Below, one piece after another: positions 36,729 to 45,992 of a stretch of 64,000 nucleotides of DNA. The notes below the pieces were generated by a model. It did no database searches, had not been told where the DNA came from, and worked only from the letters and a program-made list of their open reading frames with translations. Position numbers and translations under genes: made by a program. The DNA is from Gammaproteobacteria bacterium (GTDB lineage: Bacteria; Pseudomonadota; Gammaproteobacteria; Arenicellales; Poriferihabitantaceae): contig VYFG01000048.1 in NCBI GenBank assembly GCA_009842505.1, positions 1 to 64,000 of the forward strand, written 5' to 3'. Every line of letters begins with the position of its first letter. Within the stretch, counting starts at the first letter, position 1.

Positions 36729-38402
36729 ATGAAAAGAACCCGCACCGATGACACCCGACGCGTCTCCGCCCCCCGGGGGTCCACCCTGCAGTGCAAGAGC
36801 TGGCTCACCGAGGCGGCCTTTCGCATGATCCAGAACAATCTCGATGCGGAGGTGGCGGAGAATCCGGCGGAACTGATCGTCTATGGCGGCATGGGCCGCG
36901 CCGCCCGGGACTGGGAAAGCTTCGACCGGATCCTGGAGTGCCTGCGGGAACTCGAGGATCACCAGACCCTGCTGGTGCAGTCCGGCAAGCCGGTGGGGGT
37001 CTTTGAAACCCACGCCGACGCGCCCCGGGTGCTGATCGCCAATTCCAACCTGGTGCCCGCCTGGGCGAACTGGGACCATTTCAACGAACTGGACCGCAAG
37101 GGCCTCATGATGTACGGCCAGATGACGGCGGGATCCTGGATCTACATCGGCAGCCAGGGCATCGTGCAGGGAACCTATGAGACCTTCGCCGAGGCGGGCC
37201 GCCAGCACTACAGCGGCAAGACCTCCGGCAGATGGGTGCTGACATCCGGTCTCGGCGGCATGGGCGGCGCCCAGCCCCTGGCGGCCACCATGGCGGGCTT
37301 CAGCATTCTCTGTGTGGAATGCGACGAGACTCGCATCGATTTCAGACTCCGCACCGGCTATCTCGACAAGCGCGCCGCTCATCTTGACGAGGCCCTGGCC
37401 ATGATCCGCAGCGCCTGCGAGGCCGGTGAGGCGGTGTCTGTGGGATTGCTCGGCAACGGCGGGGAGATCCTGCCGGAGCTGGTGAGACGCGGCGTGACGC
37501 CGGACCTAGTCACGGACCAAACCTCGGCCCACGACCCGGTAAACGGCTACCTGCCGGCAGGCTGGACCCTTGCCCGGTGGCACTCGGAACGCCGGAAGAA
37601 CCCGCAGCTCGTGGTGGAACAGGCCCGCCGATCCATGGCCGACCATGTCAATGCCATGCTCGCGTTCCACAAGCAGGGGATTCCCACGGTGGACTACGGC
37701 AACAACATACGCCAGGAGGCCATGCATTACGGCGTGGAAAACGCCTTCGACTTCCCTGGGTTCGTGCCGGCCTACGTGCGGCCGCTGTTTTGCCGCGGCG
37801 TGGGGCCGTTCCGCTGGGTGGCGCTGTCCGGCGACCCAGAGGACATCTACCGGACCGATGCCAAGGTCAAGGAAATGGTGCCGGACGACCCCCATCTGCA
37901 CCACTGGCTCGATATGGCGCAGGAACGCATCCGCTTCCAGGGCCTGCCGGCGCGCATCTGCTGGGTCGGTCTCGGCATCCGCCACCGACTGGGGCTGGCC
38001 TTCAACGAGATGGTCCGGACCGGGGAGCTGAAGGCGCCAGTCGTCATCGGCCGCGACCACCTGGATTCCGGCTCCGTGGCCAGCCCCAACCGGGAGACGG
38101 AACTGATGATCGACGGTTCCGACGCGGTGTCCGACTGGCCTTTTCTGAATGCCATGCTGAACACCGCCAGCGGCGCCACCTGGGTGTCGCTTCACCACGG
38201 CGGCGGTGTCGGCATGGGCTACTCCCAGCACGCCGGCCTGGTGATCGTCTGCGACGGCAGCGAAGACGCCGACCGGCGGATCGCGCGGGTCCTGTGGAAC
38301 GATCCCGCCAGCGGCGTCATGCGGCACGCGGATGCCGGGTACCAGGACGCACGGCGATGCGCCCGGGAGATGGGTCTCAACCTCGGCGCCATCGACCTGT
38401 GA
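36729..38402 (+). CDS. hutU: Urocanate hydratase
   Basis: Second step of histidine catabolism: NAD-dependent hydration of urocanate to imidazolonepropionate. The product is 557 aa (family about 556). The NAD-binding glycine stretch ([17 protein letters not shown]), the region around [16 protein letters not shown] (catalytic Asp/Cys neighbourhood), and the [14 protein letters not shown] segment (here [14 protein letters not shown]) are intact. The stop overlaps the next ATG by 1 nt (TGATG). Confidence 0.97.
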   Translation: MKRTRTDDTRRVSAPRGSTLQCKSWLTEAAFRMIQNNLDAEVAENPAELIVYGGMGRAARDWESFDRILECLRELEDHQTLLVQSGKPVGVFETHADAPRVLIANSNLVPAWANWDHFNELDRKGLMMYGQMTAGSWIYIGSQGIVQGTYETFAEAGRQHYSGKTSGRWVLTSGLGGMGGAQPLAATMAGFSILCVECDETRIDFRLRTGYLDKRAAHLDEALAMIRSACEAGEAVSVGLLGNGGEILPELVRRGVTPDLVTDQTSAHDPVNGYLPAGWTLARWHSERRKNPQLVVEQARRSMADHVNAMLAFHKQGIPTVDYGNNIRQEAMHYGVENAFDFPGFVPAYVRPLFCRGVGPFRWVALSGDPEDIYRTDAKVKEMVPDDPHLHHWLDMAQERIRFQGLPARICWVGLGIRHRLGLAFNEMVRTGELKAPVVIGRDHLDSGSVASPNRETELMIDGSDAVSDWPFLNAMLNTASGATWVSLHHGGGVGMGYSQHAGLVIVCDGSEDADRRIARVLWNDPASGVMRHADAGYQDARRCAREMGLNLGAIDL

Positions 38403-39406
38403 TGTCCGGACAGATCCAGATCACCTGGCTGAACGGCCGGGACATCGAGGCGCTGGCTTTCACGGACGACGAGATCCTGGAGGCGGTGGAAGCGGGTCTC
38501 CGGTTTGCGGGGGAAGGCGAGACCGTGATCGAACCGAGGGTGCACCTCCGGCCTGACCCCGCCTTCAACGGCCATTTCAACGTGCTCCGGGGGTACGTCG
38601 CGCCCCTTGGCACGGCGGGGGTCAAGATCGTCGGCGACTACGTCGACAACTATCGCCGGGGCCTGCCCTCCGAAATGGCGCTGCTGAACCTGTTCGACCC
38701 GCAAACCGGTATGCCGAAGGCCATCCTCGACGCCACCGCCATCACGGAGATGCGCACCGGGGCGCTTACCGCCATCGGCGCCAAGTACCTGGCCATGAAG
38801 AATCCCAGAGTGCTCGGCCATGTCGGGGCACGGGGCACGGCGTACTGGAACGTGCGCCTGCTGGACCGTTTGTTCGATTTCGCGGAAATCCGGGTGCATT
38901 CCCGCCGGCCCGAAAGCCGCGAGGCCTTTGCCCGGCGCCTGTCCGCGGATCTGGAAAAGGAGGTCATCGCCACCGATGACTGGGAAAGCTGCCTCGACGG
39001 CGCGGACATCCTGGTGGAGGCCTCCCGCCTGCCGGAGCCGATGCCGCTGTTCCGGACCCGCTGGATACGCCCCGGTGCCCTGGTGATACCCTACGGCACC
39101 ATGAGCGCCCTGGAACTGGACATCACGGACGACATGGACAAGATCGTGGTGGATGACCGGGGACAGATGAACGCCGGCCCCCTGGGCGCCCTCAGGCCCC
39201 ATATCGACGCGGGCAAGGTGAGCCCGGAATCGGTACATGGCGAGATCGGTGAAATCGTGTGCGAACGCCTTCCGGGCCGGGAGAGCGAGGCCGAGACCAT
39301 ACTGTTCTGGCACCGGGGCCTTGCCACCAGCGACATCGCGCTCGGGGTCGCCATGCTGCAGAAGGCCGGACGCCTGAACATCGGCCGGACGCTCGACTAC
39401 ACCTGA
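38402..39406 (+). CDS. Ornithine cyclodeaminase/mu-crystallin family protein
   Basis: Predicted NAD(P)-dependent cyclodeaminase or imine/amino-acid dehydrogenase; the substrate cannot be read from sequence. The product is 334 aa. VKIVGDYVDNYRRGLPS and MRTGALTAIGAKYLA match the substrate- and Lys/Arg-containing motifs of the family. The nucleotide-binding loop reads LGHVGARGTAYWNVRLL in place of the usual GxGxQA, so cofactor binding may differ. The start overlaps the hutU stop, making it the last gene of hutI-hutC-hutU. It presumably acts on a histidine-pathway or glutamate-derived compound; that role is inference. Confidence 0.83.
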   Translation: MSGQIQITWLNGRDIEALAFTDDEILEAVEAGLRFAGEGETVIEPRVHLRPDPAFNGHFNVLRGYVAPLGTAGVKIVGDYVDNYRRGLPSEMALLNLFDPQTGMPKAILDATAITEMRTGALTAIGAKYLAMKNPRVLGHVGARGTAYWNVRLLDRLFDFAEIRVHSRRPESREAFARRLSADLEKEVIATDDWESCLDGADILVEASRLPEPMPLFRTRWIRPGALVIPYGTMSALELDITDDMDKIVVDDRGQMNAGPLGALRPHIDAGKVSPESVHGEIGEIVCERLPGRESEAETILFWHRGLATSDIALGVAMLQKAGRLNIGRTLDYT

Positions 39407-39443
39407 CGCGCCGGCCGGTCCGCGAAGGTGGCATAATCGCGCC

Positions 39444-40232
39444 ATGGAAGGTGAATTCAACGCCCTGAGATCGGGCATGTTCGCGGGCATCCTGCTGCTG
39501 ATGCTGGTCATTGAACGGGTCTGGCCGAAGCGGCGGCAGATCGTCCCGGCCTGGCCCAGGCTGAGCACCAACCTGGGACTCATCGTCATTGACACCCTGC
39601 TCGTGCGGCTGCTTCTGCCCCTGACGGTGGTGGGCACGGCTGTATGGGCCGCTCAGCAGTCCTGGGGGCTTTTCAACCAGGTGCAACTTCCGCCGGCGCT
39701 GGAACTGGTCGCCGCCCTGCTGATACTGGACCTCGCCATCTACCTGCAGCACCGCGCCGCCCATCACTTCACCTGGTTCTGGCGGATTCACCGGGTCCAT
39801 CATGCCGATCCGCGGTTCGATACCACCACCGGCATCCGCTTCCATCCCCTGGAGATCATCATTTCAACCGTCTACAAGATGCTGCTCGTCGTCCTTCTCG
39901 GACCGTCCGCCATCGCCGTGCTGATCTTCGAGATCGTCCTGAACGGAACCTCGCTGTTCACCCATACCAACGTGGCGCTGCCGCGCAAGCTGGATGCCGT
40001 GCTGCGTCTTTTGATCGTGACGCCGGACGTGCACCGGGTGCACCACTCCCACCTGAGTCCCGAAACGAACAGCAACTTCGGTTTCAACCTCACGGTCTGG
40101 GACCGGTTGTTCCACACGTGGAAGGAGCAGCCGGACAGGGGGCATGCCGCCATGGACATCGGGCTGCCGGAGTATGCCGGCGACAGGCCCACCCATCTGG
40201 GCTGGTGCCTCTGGCTGCCGTTCACGAAATAG
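39444..40232 (+). CDS. Sterol desaturase/fatty acid hydroxylase-superfamily membrane protein
   Basis: Di-iron membrane oxidase of unknown substrate. The product is 262 aa. Four hydrophobic helices surround the histidine boxes: QHRAAHHF, HRVHHADPRFD and VHRVHHSH, with a further His in FHPLE. All expected His clusters are present. It lies 38 bp after the cyclodeaminase-like gene, so it could be in the same transcript, but no functional link to histidine use is obvious. Confidence 0.9.
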   Translation: MEGEFNALRSGMFAGILLLMLVIERVWPKRRQIVPAWPRLSTNLGLIVIDTLLVRLLLPLTVVGTAVWAAQQSWGLFNQVQLPPALELVAALLILDLAIYLQHRAAHHFTWFWRIHRVHHADPRFDTTTGIRFHPLEIIISTVYKMLLVVLLGPSAIAVLIFEIVLNGTSLFTHTNVALPRKLDAVLRLLIVTPDVHRVHHSHLSPETNSNFGFNLTVWDRLFHTWKEQPDRGHAAMDIGLPEYAGDRPTHLGWCLWLPFTK

Positions 40233-40322
40233 CGTCCCCGTCGCATACGACGATCCGCTACTGGAGCGGGTGATGGCTGGGGTTTACACTCGGGTTCTTT
40301 CCACACCAAGCAGAATCAGACG

Positions 40323-41732
40323 ATGACCATCGCCCTGATCGGACCCTCGGGCGCAGGCAAGGGGACGCAGGCCGCCAGGCTGGTTGCAACCCGCGACCTG
40401 CTGCACATTTCAACCGGAGACCTGTTCCGCGATGCCCTGGAGAAGAGAACGGCACTGGGATTCCTGACCCGGCAGTACATGAATGCCGGCGAGCTCGTGC
40501 CCAACGAGGTGGTCGGCTCGCTGATCGAGGAATGGATGGTCAAGGTGATGCCCGGCAAGGAAATCCTGTTCGACGGTTTTCCCCGAACCCGTCACCAGGC
40601 CAACCTGCTGGACGACCTGTCCCGGGTCCAGGACCGCCACCTCAGGGCGGCGATCTACCTGAAGGTGTCGGATGAGGAAATCACCCGGCGCCTGCCGGGG
40701 CGGATCATCTGCCGCACCTGTCAGACGCCCTACCATGTGGAGCACCGTCCGCCGGCGGTGGAGGGCCGCTGCGACCTGTGCCGGGGTGAACTGCATACCA
40801 GGGACGACGACATCCCGGCCATCGTGCGGACGCGCATCCGCACCTCCCACCGCACCCTGGAGCCCCTGCTGGATCATTACGCGGAATCGGGCAAGCTGCT
40901 GATCGTGGACGGCGAGGGAACGGTGGACGAGGTATACGAGTCCATTTCCCACGCCATGGATGCCGTTGAGCGGGGCATCGCGGCCTTCGCCACGCCCGCG
41001 GAACTGCACGAAATCCAGCCCCTCAAGGGCACCGTCACCGCCATCAGCACCAGCGAAGCCAGACGCACGCTGGATGTCGTGCTGCTGGGCGGCCCGGGTT
41101 CCGGCAAGGGCACCCAAGCCAAGCACCTGACGAGAAATCTCGGCCTGGACCACGTCGCCACCGGCGATATCTTCCGCCACCACATCCATACCGAGACCGA
41201 TCTCGGGAGGCTGGCAAAAACCTACATCGACAACGGCGAACTGGTGCCGGACGACGTCACCGAGGCCATGGTGGAGGACCGCCTGGAACAGATCGCTCAA
41301 GGCCGCGGATTCATCCTGGACGGCTTCCCCCGCACCACCCCCCAGGCGGAGGCGCTGACGGAGATCATGAACAAGCTGCAGCGGCGGCTGGCGGCGGTAA
41401 TGCACATCAAGGTGGACGATGATGCCATCGTGGAACGCCTGTCCAACCGGCTCACCTGCCGCAGTTGCCAGACACCGTTCCATCGGCGCTACAATCCCCC
41501 GGAGAAAGAGGGCATCTGCGACAAGTGCGGCGGCGAGCTGTACGTGCGGGACGATGACAATTCGGACACGGTTCGGACCAGGCTGAAGACATACCATGCC
41601 CAGACCGAGCCGTTGATCGCCTACTACCGGGACGCCGGCCTCCTGATGGATATTGACGGCGAACTGCCGCTCAACGAGGTGACCCGGTCCATGGCCCACG
41701 AACTGGAAAACATCAGGGCGGCCCTTTCCTAG
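40323..41732 (+). CDS. Tandem (two-domain) adenylate kinase
   Basis: Two full adenylate kinase domains in one 469-aa chain. Domain 1 covers residues about 1-225: Walker A GPSGAGKGTQ at 7-16, HISTGDLFRD, LFDGFPRT, zinc Cys C130/C133/C150/C153 in the LID, and the IRTSHRTLEPL Arg region. A linker spans about 225-248. Domain 2 covers about 249-469: Walker A GGPGSGKGT at 256, VATGDIFRHH, ILDGFPRT, and zinc Cys C379/C382/C399/C402. Each resembles a whole Adk (about 214 aa), and both look catalytically competent. Expected reaction: AMP + ATP to 2 ADP. Bacterial Adk is normally a single domain. Whether this is the only Adk in the cell is unknown. Confidence 0.93.
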   Translation: MTIALIGPSGAGKGTQAARLVATRDLLHISTGDLFRDALEKRTALGFLTRQYMNAGELVPNEVVGSLIEEWMVKVMPGKEILFDGFPRTRHQANLLDDLSRVQDRHLRAAIYLKVSDEEITRRLPGRIICRTCQTPYHVEHRPPAVEGRCDLCRGELHTRDDDIPAIVRTRIRTSHRTLEPLLDHYAESGKLLIVDGEGTVDEVYESISHAMDAVERGIAAFATPAELHEIQPLKGTVTAISTSEARRTLDVVLLGGPGSGKGTQAKHLTRNLGLDHVATGDIFRHHIHTETDLGRLAKTYIDNGELVPDDVTEAMVEDRLEQIAQGRGFILDGFPRTTPQAEALTEIMNKLQRRLAAVMHIKVDDDAIVERLSNRLTCRSCQTPFHRRYNPPEKEGICDKCGGELYVRDDDNSDTVRTRLKTYHAQTEPLIAYYRDAGLLMDIDGELPLNEVTRSMAHELENIRAALS

Positions 41733-41749
41733 GGCCATCCCGCCGGCCG

Positions 41750-42688
41750 TTACGGAATGCGCGGGCGGCGGTTCACCAGGTATACCCCGGCGCAGACCAT
41801 GGCGAGGGCCCATAGCACGGAGGACGTCAGGCGCTCCCCCAGGATCAGCCAGCCGAATATCACACCGAATACCGGCGCAAGAAAACTGAACGACGCCATG
41901 TCTGCGGCGGGATACACCGACAGCACCCAGAACCAGACCAGGAACCCGAGGCAGATCACCACCAGCACCTGGAAGGCCACCAGCCAGGCCGTCAGCGCGG
42001 TGAACTGCCGCACCGGGTTGCCGACCAAGGCGGCGGCAGCCATCAGGATGATCGCCGACACCACGAGCTGGTACAGGAGCTGCATTTCCGGGCAGGCCCT
42101 GGAAAGGCTGGTGGTGCGGGCCACGAGGATGATGCCCGCCCAGAACACGGCGGCGACGAGGCAGTAGAGATCTCCGCGCAGGGTGGGGCGCAGCGTGTCG
42201 AAATGGTCGGACATTGCAACCACGACCCCCGCTACCGCGAGAACAAGCCCGGCCAGCCGGACCAGGGTCAGGTTTTCCCCCGGAATCATGAAGTGGGCCC
42301 CGACGGCCGCCCAGAACGGCATCGTGTAGAAGAATACCGAGGCACGGGCCACCGTCGTGTGGTCCAGCGCCGGGAAGAGCAGGAGAAATTCGCTGGCGAA
42401 GAAAACGCCGGCGAGAATCCCGGGGGCCAGGCTGCCGTCGCGCAGCATCAGCCTGCGGCGGAGGGCCATCGCCACGAGAAGGACCGGAAGGATGGCCAGG
42501 GCGGAACGCAGCCCGGCCTGGAACACCGGCTGCAACCCGATATTGGTCACCTTCACCACCACCTGGTTGAGCCCCATCAGGGCCGAGCAGAATATCAGGA
42601 GCCCCGCGCCCAGCCCGTCAATACGCTCGCGCCGCCGGGTAACCGGTAAACTCCTGGCCGTGTCGTTCATGGATTTCTGAATTCTCAT
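41750..42688 (-). CDS. EamA/DMT-family transporter (first copy)
   Basis: Predicted ten-helix drug/metabolite exporter, about 312 aa, with two EamA repeats (residues about 20-155 and 165-300). It is recognisable by ALMGLNQVVVKV at the start, and LAVAGVVVAM and GWLILGERL near the ends of the repeats. Substrate unknown; relatives export amino acids, metabolites or nucleosides. The start is uncertain: ATG 42688, ATG 42670 or a GTG at 42721. It is divergent from the SDR gene, with about 95 bp between. Confidence 0.87.
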   Translation of the reverse strand: MRIQKSMNDTARSLPVTRRRERIDGLGAGLLIFCSALMGLNQVVVKVTNIGLQPVFQAGLRSALAILPVLLVAMALRRRLMLRDGSLAPGILAGVFFASEFLLLFPALDHTTVARASVFFYTMPFWAAVGAHFMIPGENLTLVRLAGLVLAVAGVVVAMSDHFDTLRPTLRGDLYCLVAAVFWAGIILVARTTSLSRACPEMQLLYQLVVSAIILMAAAALVGNPVRQFTALTAWLVAFQVLVVICLGFLVWFWVLSVYPAADMASFSFLAPVFGVIFGWLILGERLTSSVLWALAMVCAGVYLVNRRPRIP

Positions 42689-42781
42689 GGGCGGATCGCG
42701 AGTGTAGCGGTTTTGAAACACACCCGGCTATTTGAGTACACTTCGCCCGTAACCCAACCCACAACCCATCGTTCATTCATC

Positions 42782-43486
42782 ATGCAAAGATTCAGCGGCA
42801 AGAAAGCCATTGTCCTCGGCGGCACCTCCGGTATCGGCCTCGCGGTTTGCCGCAGGCTCCGGGACGAGGGGGCGAACGTCCTCGCCGCCAGCCGCCGGGG
42901 CAGAACGGAAACCGGCGAGGAGGGCATCGAGACCGCCGCCTGCGACGTGCTGGACCGCGAGGCCCTGGACCGGCTTTTTTCCGCCCATGCATCCTTCGAC
43001 TTCCTGGTTTGCGCCGCCACCGGCGGCCCCCGGGCCCGGGGGCCGTTCCTGAACATGGACCTGGACGCCTTCCAGGCATCCTTCGCCAAGCTCTGGGGCT
43101 ATACCAACGCCGTCCACAGCGGCACGCCGCATCTGGTCGAGAACGGCGCCATCGTGCTCATCAGCGGGTCACCGGCCCGCAAGTCCGGCCCGGGCATGCT
43201 CGCCATTTCCACGGTCGGTAACGCCGTGGAAGGGTTCGCCCGGGCACTCGCCCCGGAGATTCCCCCCCGGCGCATCAACGTGGTTTCGCCGGGCACCATC
43301 GACACGCCGATGTTCCCCATGGAAGGCGACGAACGGGCACGGTATTTACGGGACCAGACCGGAAGCAACGCCATTCCGCGGGCGGGAAGGCCGGAGGAAG
43401 TGGCGGAGGCGGTGCTGTTCCTGCTCGGCAACGAATTCGTGACGGGCACCACCGTGGACGTGGACGGGGGCGCGCTGCTGCCCTGA
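42782..43486 (+). CDS. Short-chain dehydrogenase/reductase-like protein without catalytic Tyr/Lys
   Basis: Rossmann-fold SDR, 234 aa. The cofactor motif GGTSGIGLAVCRRL (TGxxxGxG type) and the Arg that usually selects NADP (AASRRGR) are intact. CAATGGPRARGPF replaces NNAG. The Ser of the active site is present (LISGSPARK), but the YxxxK position reads AISTVGNAVEG, so both Tyr and Lys are absent. VVSPGTIDTPMF and VTGTTVDVDGGALL complete the fold. It may bind NADP without classical reductase chemistry, or use other residues. The ATG at 42782 is preferred to an upstream in-frame start. Confidence 0.88.
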   Translation: MQRFSGKKAIVLGGTSGIGLAVCRRLRDEGANVLAASRRGRTETGEEGIETAACDVLDREALDRLFSAHASFDFLVCAATGGPRARGPFLNMDLDAFQASFAKLWGYTNAVHSGTPHLVENGAIVLISGSPARKSGPGMLAISTVGNAVEGFARALAPEIPPRRINVVSPGTIDTPMFPMEGDERARYLRDQTGSNAIPRAGRPEEVAEAVLFLLGNEFVTGTTVDVDGGALLP

Positions 43487-43559
43487 CAGGACCGGGCAGC
43501 GGGCATTGATCTCCCCCGCCCGGACATCCGCCGCGCAATGCCCGGCAGAAGCGGATGCC

Positions 43560-44453
43560 CTACTGCAGTATGCGCCGCCGCTCCCGGAACCAGATCACCA
43601 GCCCCGCGACAATCACCACCGCCGCGCCGAGGAGTGTCCAGCGATCCGGCGGGTGGTGGAATACCAGGTAGCTGAGAGCGGTCATCCAGATGATGAAACT
43701 GTAGCTGAACGGGGTCAGCATGCTGGCCTCGGCGAATCCGTGCGCCCGGGTGATGCATTCGTGGCCCAGCCAGCCGAAGAGCGGCGTCAGCAGCAGGATC
43801 AGCCATTCCTGGGAGGATTCCGGAATCTGCCACGACCAGACGCCGAAAGGCAGCAGTACCAGCGTCCCCACCAGCCCGGCGTAGAACTGCTGCGTCTGTA
43901 TGGCGACCACGCCCGCCAGCTTGCGCGTAAGCAGGGTGTAGAACGCGAACAGGGTGACGTTGGAGAGCGAAAGCAGCACCGCCGGATGAAACTCGGCATC
44001 GAACGGCCGGATCGCGATCAGGATCCCGAGGAATCCGGCGACGATTGCAGACCACCGCCAGACCCCCACGCGCTCTCCCAGGAACACCCCGGACAGCGCG
44101 CAGACGATGATCGGGGCGGAAAACATGATGGTGGAAGTCAGGGTCAGGGGCAGGTACCGGAGTGCCATGAAATTCAGTACGGTGGTCAGCATCAGCAGCA
44201 CGCCGCGCAGCACGACCAGGGACATCATGGAAGTACGGAAGCGGCTGAGGGACAATCCTCCCCGGCAGATCAGCACCGTGGAAATCAGGAAATGCCCCGC
44301 ATAGCGGACGAGCGACACTTGCAGCACGGACAGCCCCGCCAGCACCAGCCATTTCGCACTGCTGTCGAGCATGGCGAACAGCAGGTAGGCGAGACACATG
44401 AGCAGGATGCCCGGCATCGGGCGGTCGCTCCTGGGGTTGGCGACAATGGACAT
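43560..44453 (-). CDS. EamA/DMT-family transporter (second copy)
   Basis: Ten predicted membrane helices in two EamA repeats, 297 aa. The first repeat includes DSSAKWL and SLVRYAGHF, the repeat junction FLGERVGVWRW and GFLGILIAIRP, and the second repeat ends LVFHHPPDRWTLLGAAVVIVAGL and a short basic tail. It resembles RhtA/YdcZ-type metabolite exporters generally; substrate unknown. It ends close to the convergent SDR gene and starts 39 bp after the ammonia-lyase-like gene stop, so it is probably the last gene of the desaturase-lyase-exporter transcript. Confidence 0.87.
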   Translation of the reverse strand: MSIVANPRSDRPMPGILLMCLAYLLFAMLDSSAKWLVLAGLSVLQVSLVRYAGHFLISTVLICRGGLSLSRFRTSMMSLVVLRGVLLMLTTVLNFMALRYLPLTLTSTIMFSAPIIVCALSGVFLGERVGVWRWSAIVAGFLGILIAIRPFDAEFHPAVLLSLSNVTLFAFYTLLTRKLAGVVAIQTQQFYAGLVGTLVLLPFGVWSWQIPESSQEWLILLLTPLFGWLGHECITRAHGFAEASMLTPFSYSFIIWMTALSYLVFHHPPDRWTLLGAAVVIVAGLVIWFRERRRILQ

Positions 44454-44492
44454 GGACTGGGTATCCCCTGCCGGGCAGGGGCATGCTGTGGA

Positions 44493-45992
44493 TCAGAGGT
44501 CTTCGCAGATGCCTCCGGCGATCCGGTCTGACAGGGCGTCTATGGCATCACCAAGCGGCCGTTCCGCCGCCGCCGGTTCCACCACCTTCCTGACGCGGTC
44601 GTGAAGCTCCTCCAGCAACGGGGCCGAGGTCGGATCGCCCCGCAATTCCGCAGCCCGGCCCGCCACCATCATCTCCATGGCGCACAGTTTCCATCCCAGT
44701 TCGACCACGCCCTGCAGGCCCTTGACGGCGGCGGGCGCATTGGACTGGATGTCCTCCACGCCATCTGCGTTCACACTGGGCCAGACCGGCACCGGCATGG
44801 CCGCATGGCCAAGTTCCGCCACCACCGACTCGGCAACCTTCATGAGCGGGGCGAAGCCGTTGGAATCGAGGCCGGGCGCCGCCAGGTATTGCGGCAATCC
44901 GCTGAAGCGCTCGCAGAGCAGCTTGCTCATTCGGGCAAGCTGCGCCTGGGACAGCTGCACCAGCGCCTGGGACAGGGCGTGGGCGGCGACCGTCAGGAGC
45001 GGCGTGTGAAACGCGCCGCAGGAGATGATGCGGTCCCCGGCAAGGTCGACCACGGGGTTGTCGCTGGCACTGTTGATTTCCGCGCAGGCCGCCTCCTTCG
45101 CGAAATCCAGCGCGGCGAATGCGGCGCCGTGAACCTGCGGCAGGTTCCGTATCGACAGCGGATCCTGCAGTCGACGCGCACCTCCCGGGTCGACGATCCG
45201 GCTCCCCGCCAGCAGCCGGCGCAGATCCCCGGCGGCCCGGGCCTGCCCCGGCTGCGGATGCAGGTCGTCCACCAAGGCATCGAGCGGAGTCGTGGATGCC
45301 GCGAACGCATCCATCGTCATGGCCGCCGCGCCCTGCACCGCGCCGAGCAGGCGTCCCGCGCCGTGGACCGCCAGTGCCATGGCCGCCGCGGAAAACCCGG
45401 AGTGGTTCGCCAGGGCGAGACCGTCCCTCGGTCCGGGCGACAGGGGGGCCAATCCCGCCGCGGACAGCGCCTTTGCGGCATCCATCGTCCGGCCCCGGGC
45501 GTCGGTCATCCGCCCTTCCCCGCACAGGGCCAGACCCAGGACGGCCCCCTGGCAGAGGTCGCCGGCACCGATGGAACCGATGCTGCCGACCACCGGCGTG
45601 AGCCCCCGGTTGAGACACTCGCAGAGGATCTCCGGCACCGAGGCATCCGCTCCGGCGGCGCCTTTCATCAGCGTGTTCAGCCGCACCGCCATCGCGGCCC
45701 GGACCTGGGTCCTGGACAGGGGCGTACCGATGGCATGGGCCCGGCCCCGCAGGGTTTTCAGGGAAAAATCCGCCGCCTCGGACGCGGTCAGTGTCTCCGT
45801 TGCACGGGACCCGAGGCCGGTGGTGAGCCCGTAGACCTGTTCTCCCTTCCCGAAGGCTTGAAGCACCCGGTCCCGGGCCCGGCGCACCCGCTCAAGACCC
45901 GCCTCGTCCAGCGACACTCCGGCGCCGGGCGAGGCGGCGATCCGGGCAAGCTGGTCTAGGGTGAGGCTGCTGCCATCAACGACGACAGCCAT
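44493..45992 (-). CDS. HAL/PAL-family ammonia-lyase homologue lacking the MIO triad
   Basis: Aromatic amino-acid lyase fold, 499 aa from the ATG at 45992. YGLTTGLGSRA, LANHSGFSAAA, EINSASDNPVV and NLPQVHGAAFA align with HAL active-site motifs. Two key features are lost. The Ala-Ser-Gly that cyclises to MIO reads Gly-Ala-Gly (GSIGSIGAGDL), and the Tyr in QDPYSLR is Leu (QDPLSIRN). Normal deamination would require MIO, so the protein is either a pseudoenzyme or uses another mechanism. True hutH is also present in the window with an intact triad. Its start overlaps the desaturase stop (TGATG), and an exporter follows. Fold is secure; activity unknown. Confidence 0.85.
   Translation of the reverse strand: MAVVVDGSSLTLDQLARIAASPGAGVSLDEAGLERVRRARDRVLQAFGKGEQVYGLTTGLGSRATETLTASEAADFSLKTLRGRAHAIGTPLSRTQVRAAMAVRLNTLMKGAAGADASVPEILCECLNRGLTPVVGSIGSIGAGDLCQGAVLGLALCGEGRMTDARGRTMDAAKALSAAGLAPLSPGPRDGLALANHSGFSAAAMALAVHGAGRLLGAVQGAAAMTMDAFAASTTPLDALVDDLHPQPGQARAAGDLRRLLAGSRIVDPGGARRLQDPLSIRNLPQVHGAAFAALDFAKEAACAEINSASDNPVVDLAGDRIISCGAFHTPLLTVAAHALSQALVQLSQAQLARMSKLLCERFSGLPQYLAAPGLDSNGFAPLMKVAESVVAELGHAAMPVPVWPSVNADGVEDIQSNAPAAVKGLQGVVELGWKLCAMEMMVAGRAAELRGDPTSAPLLEELHDRVRKVVEPAAAERPLGDAIDALSDRIAGGICEDL

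Noticed and set aside
37577..38401. N-terminal extension of the cyclodeaminase-like gene into hutU
   Set aside because: The family N-terminus begins at the ATG at 38402, and the extension lies inside hutU out of frame.
44493..45992. Calling the second HAL-family gene a second hutH
   Set aside because: The MIO triad and active-site Tyr are missing, and it is coupled to a desaturase rather than hut genes.
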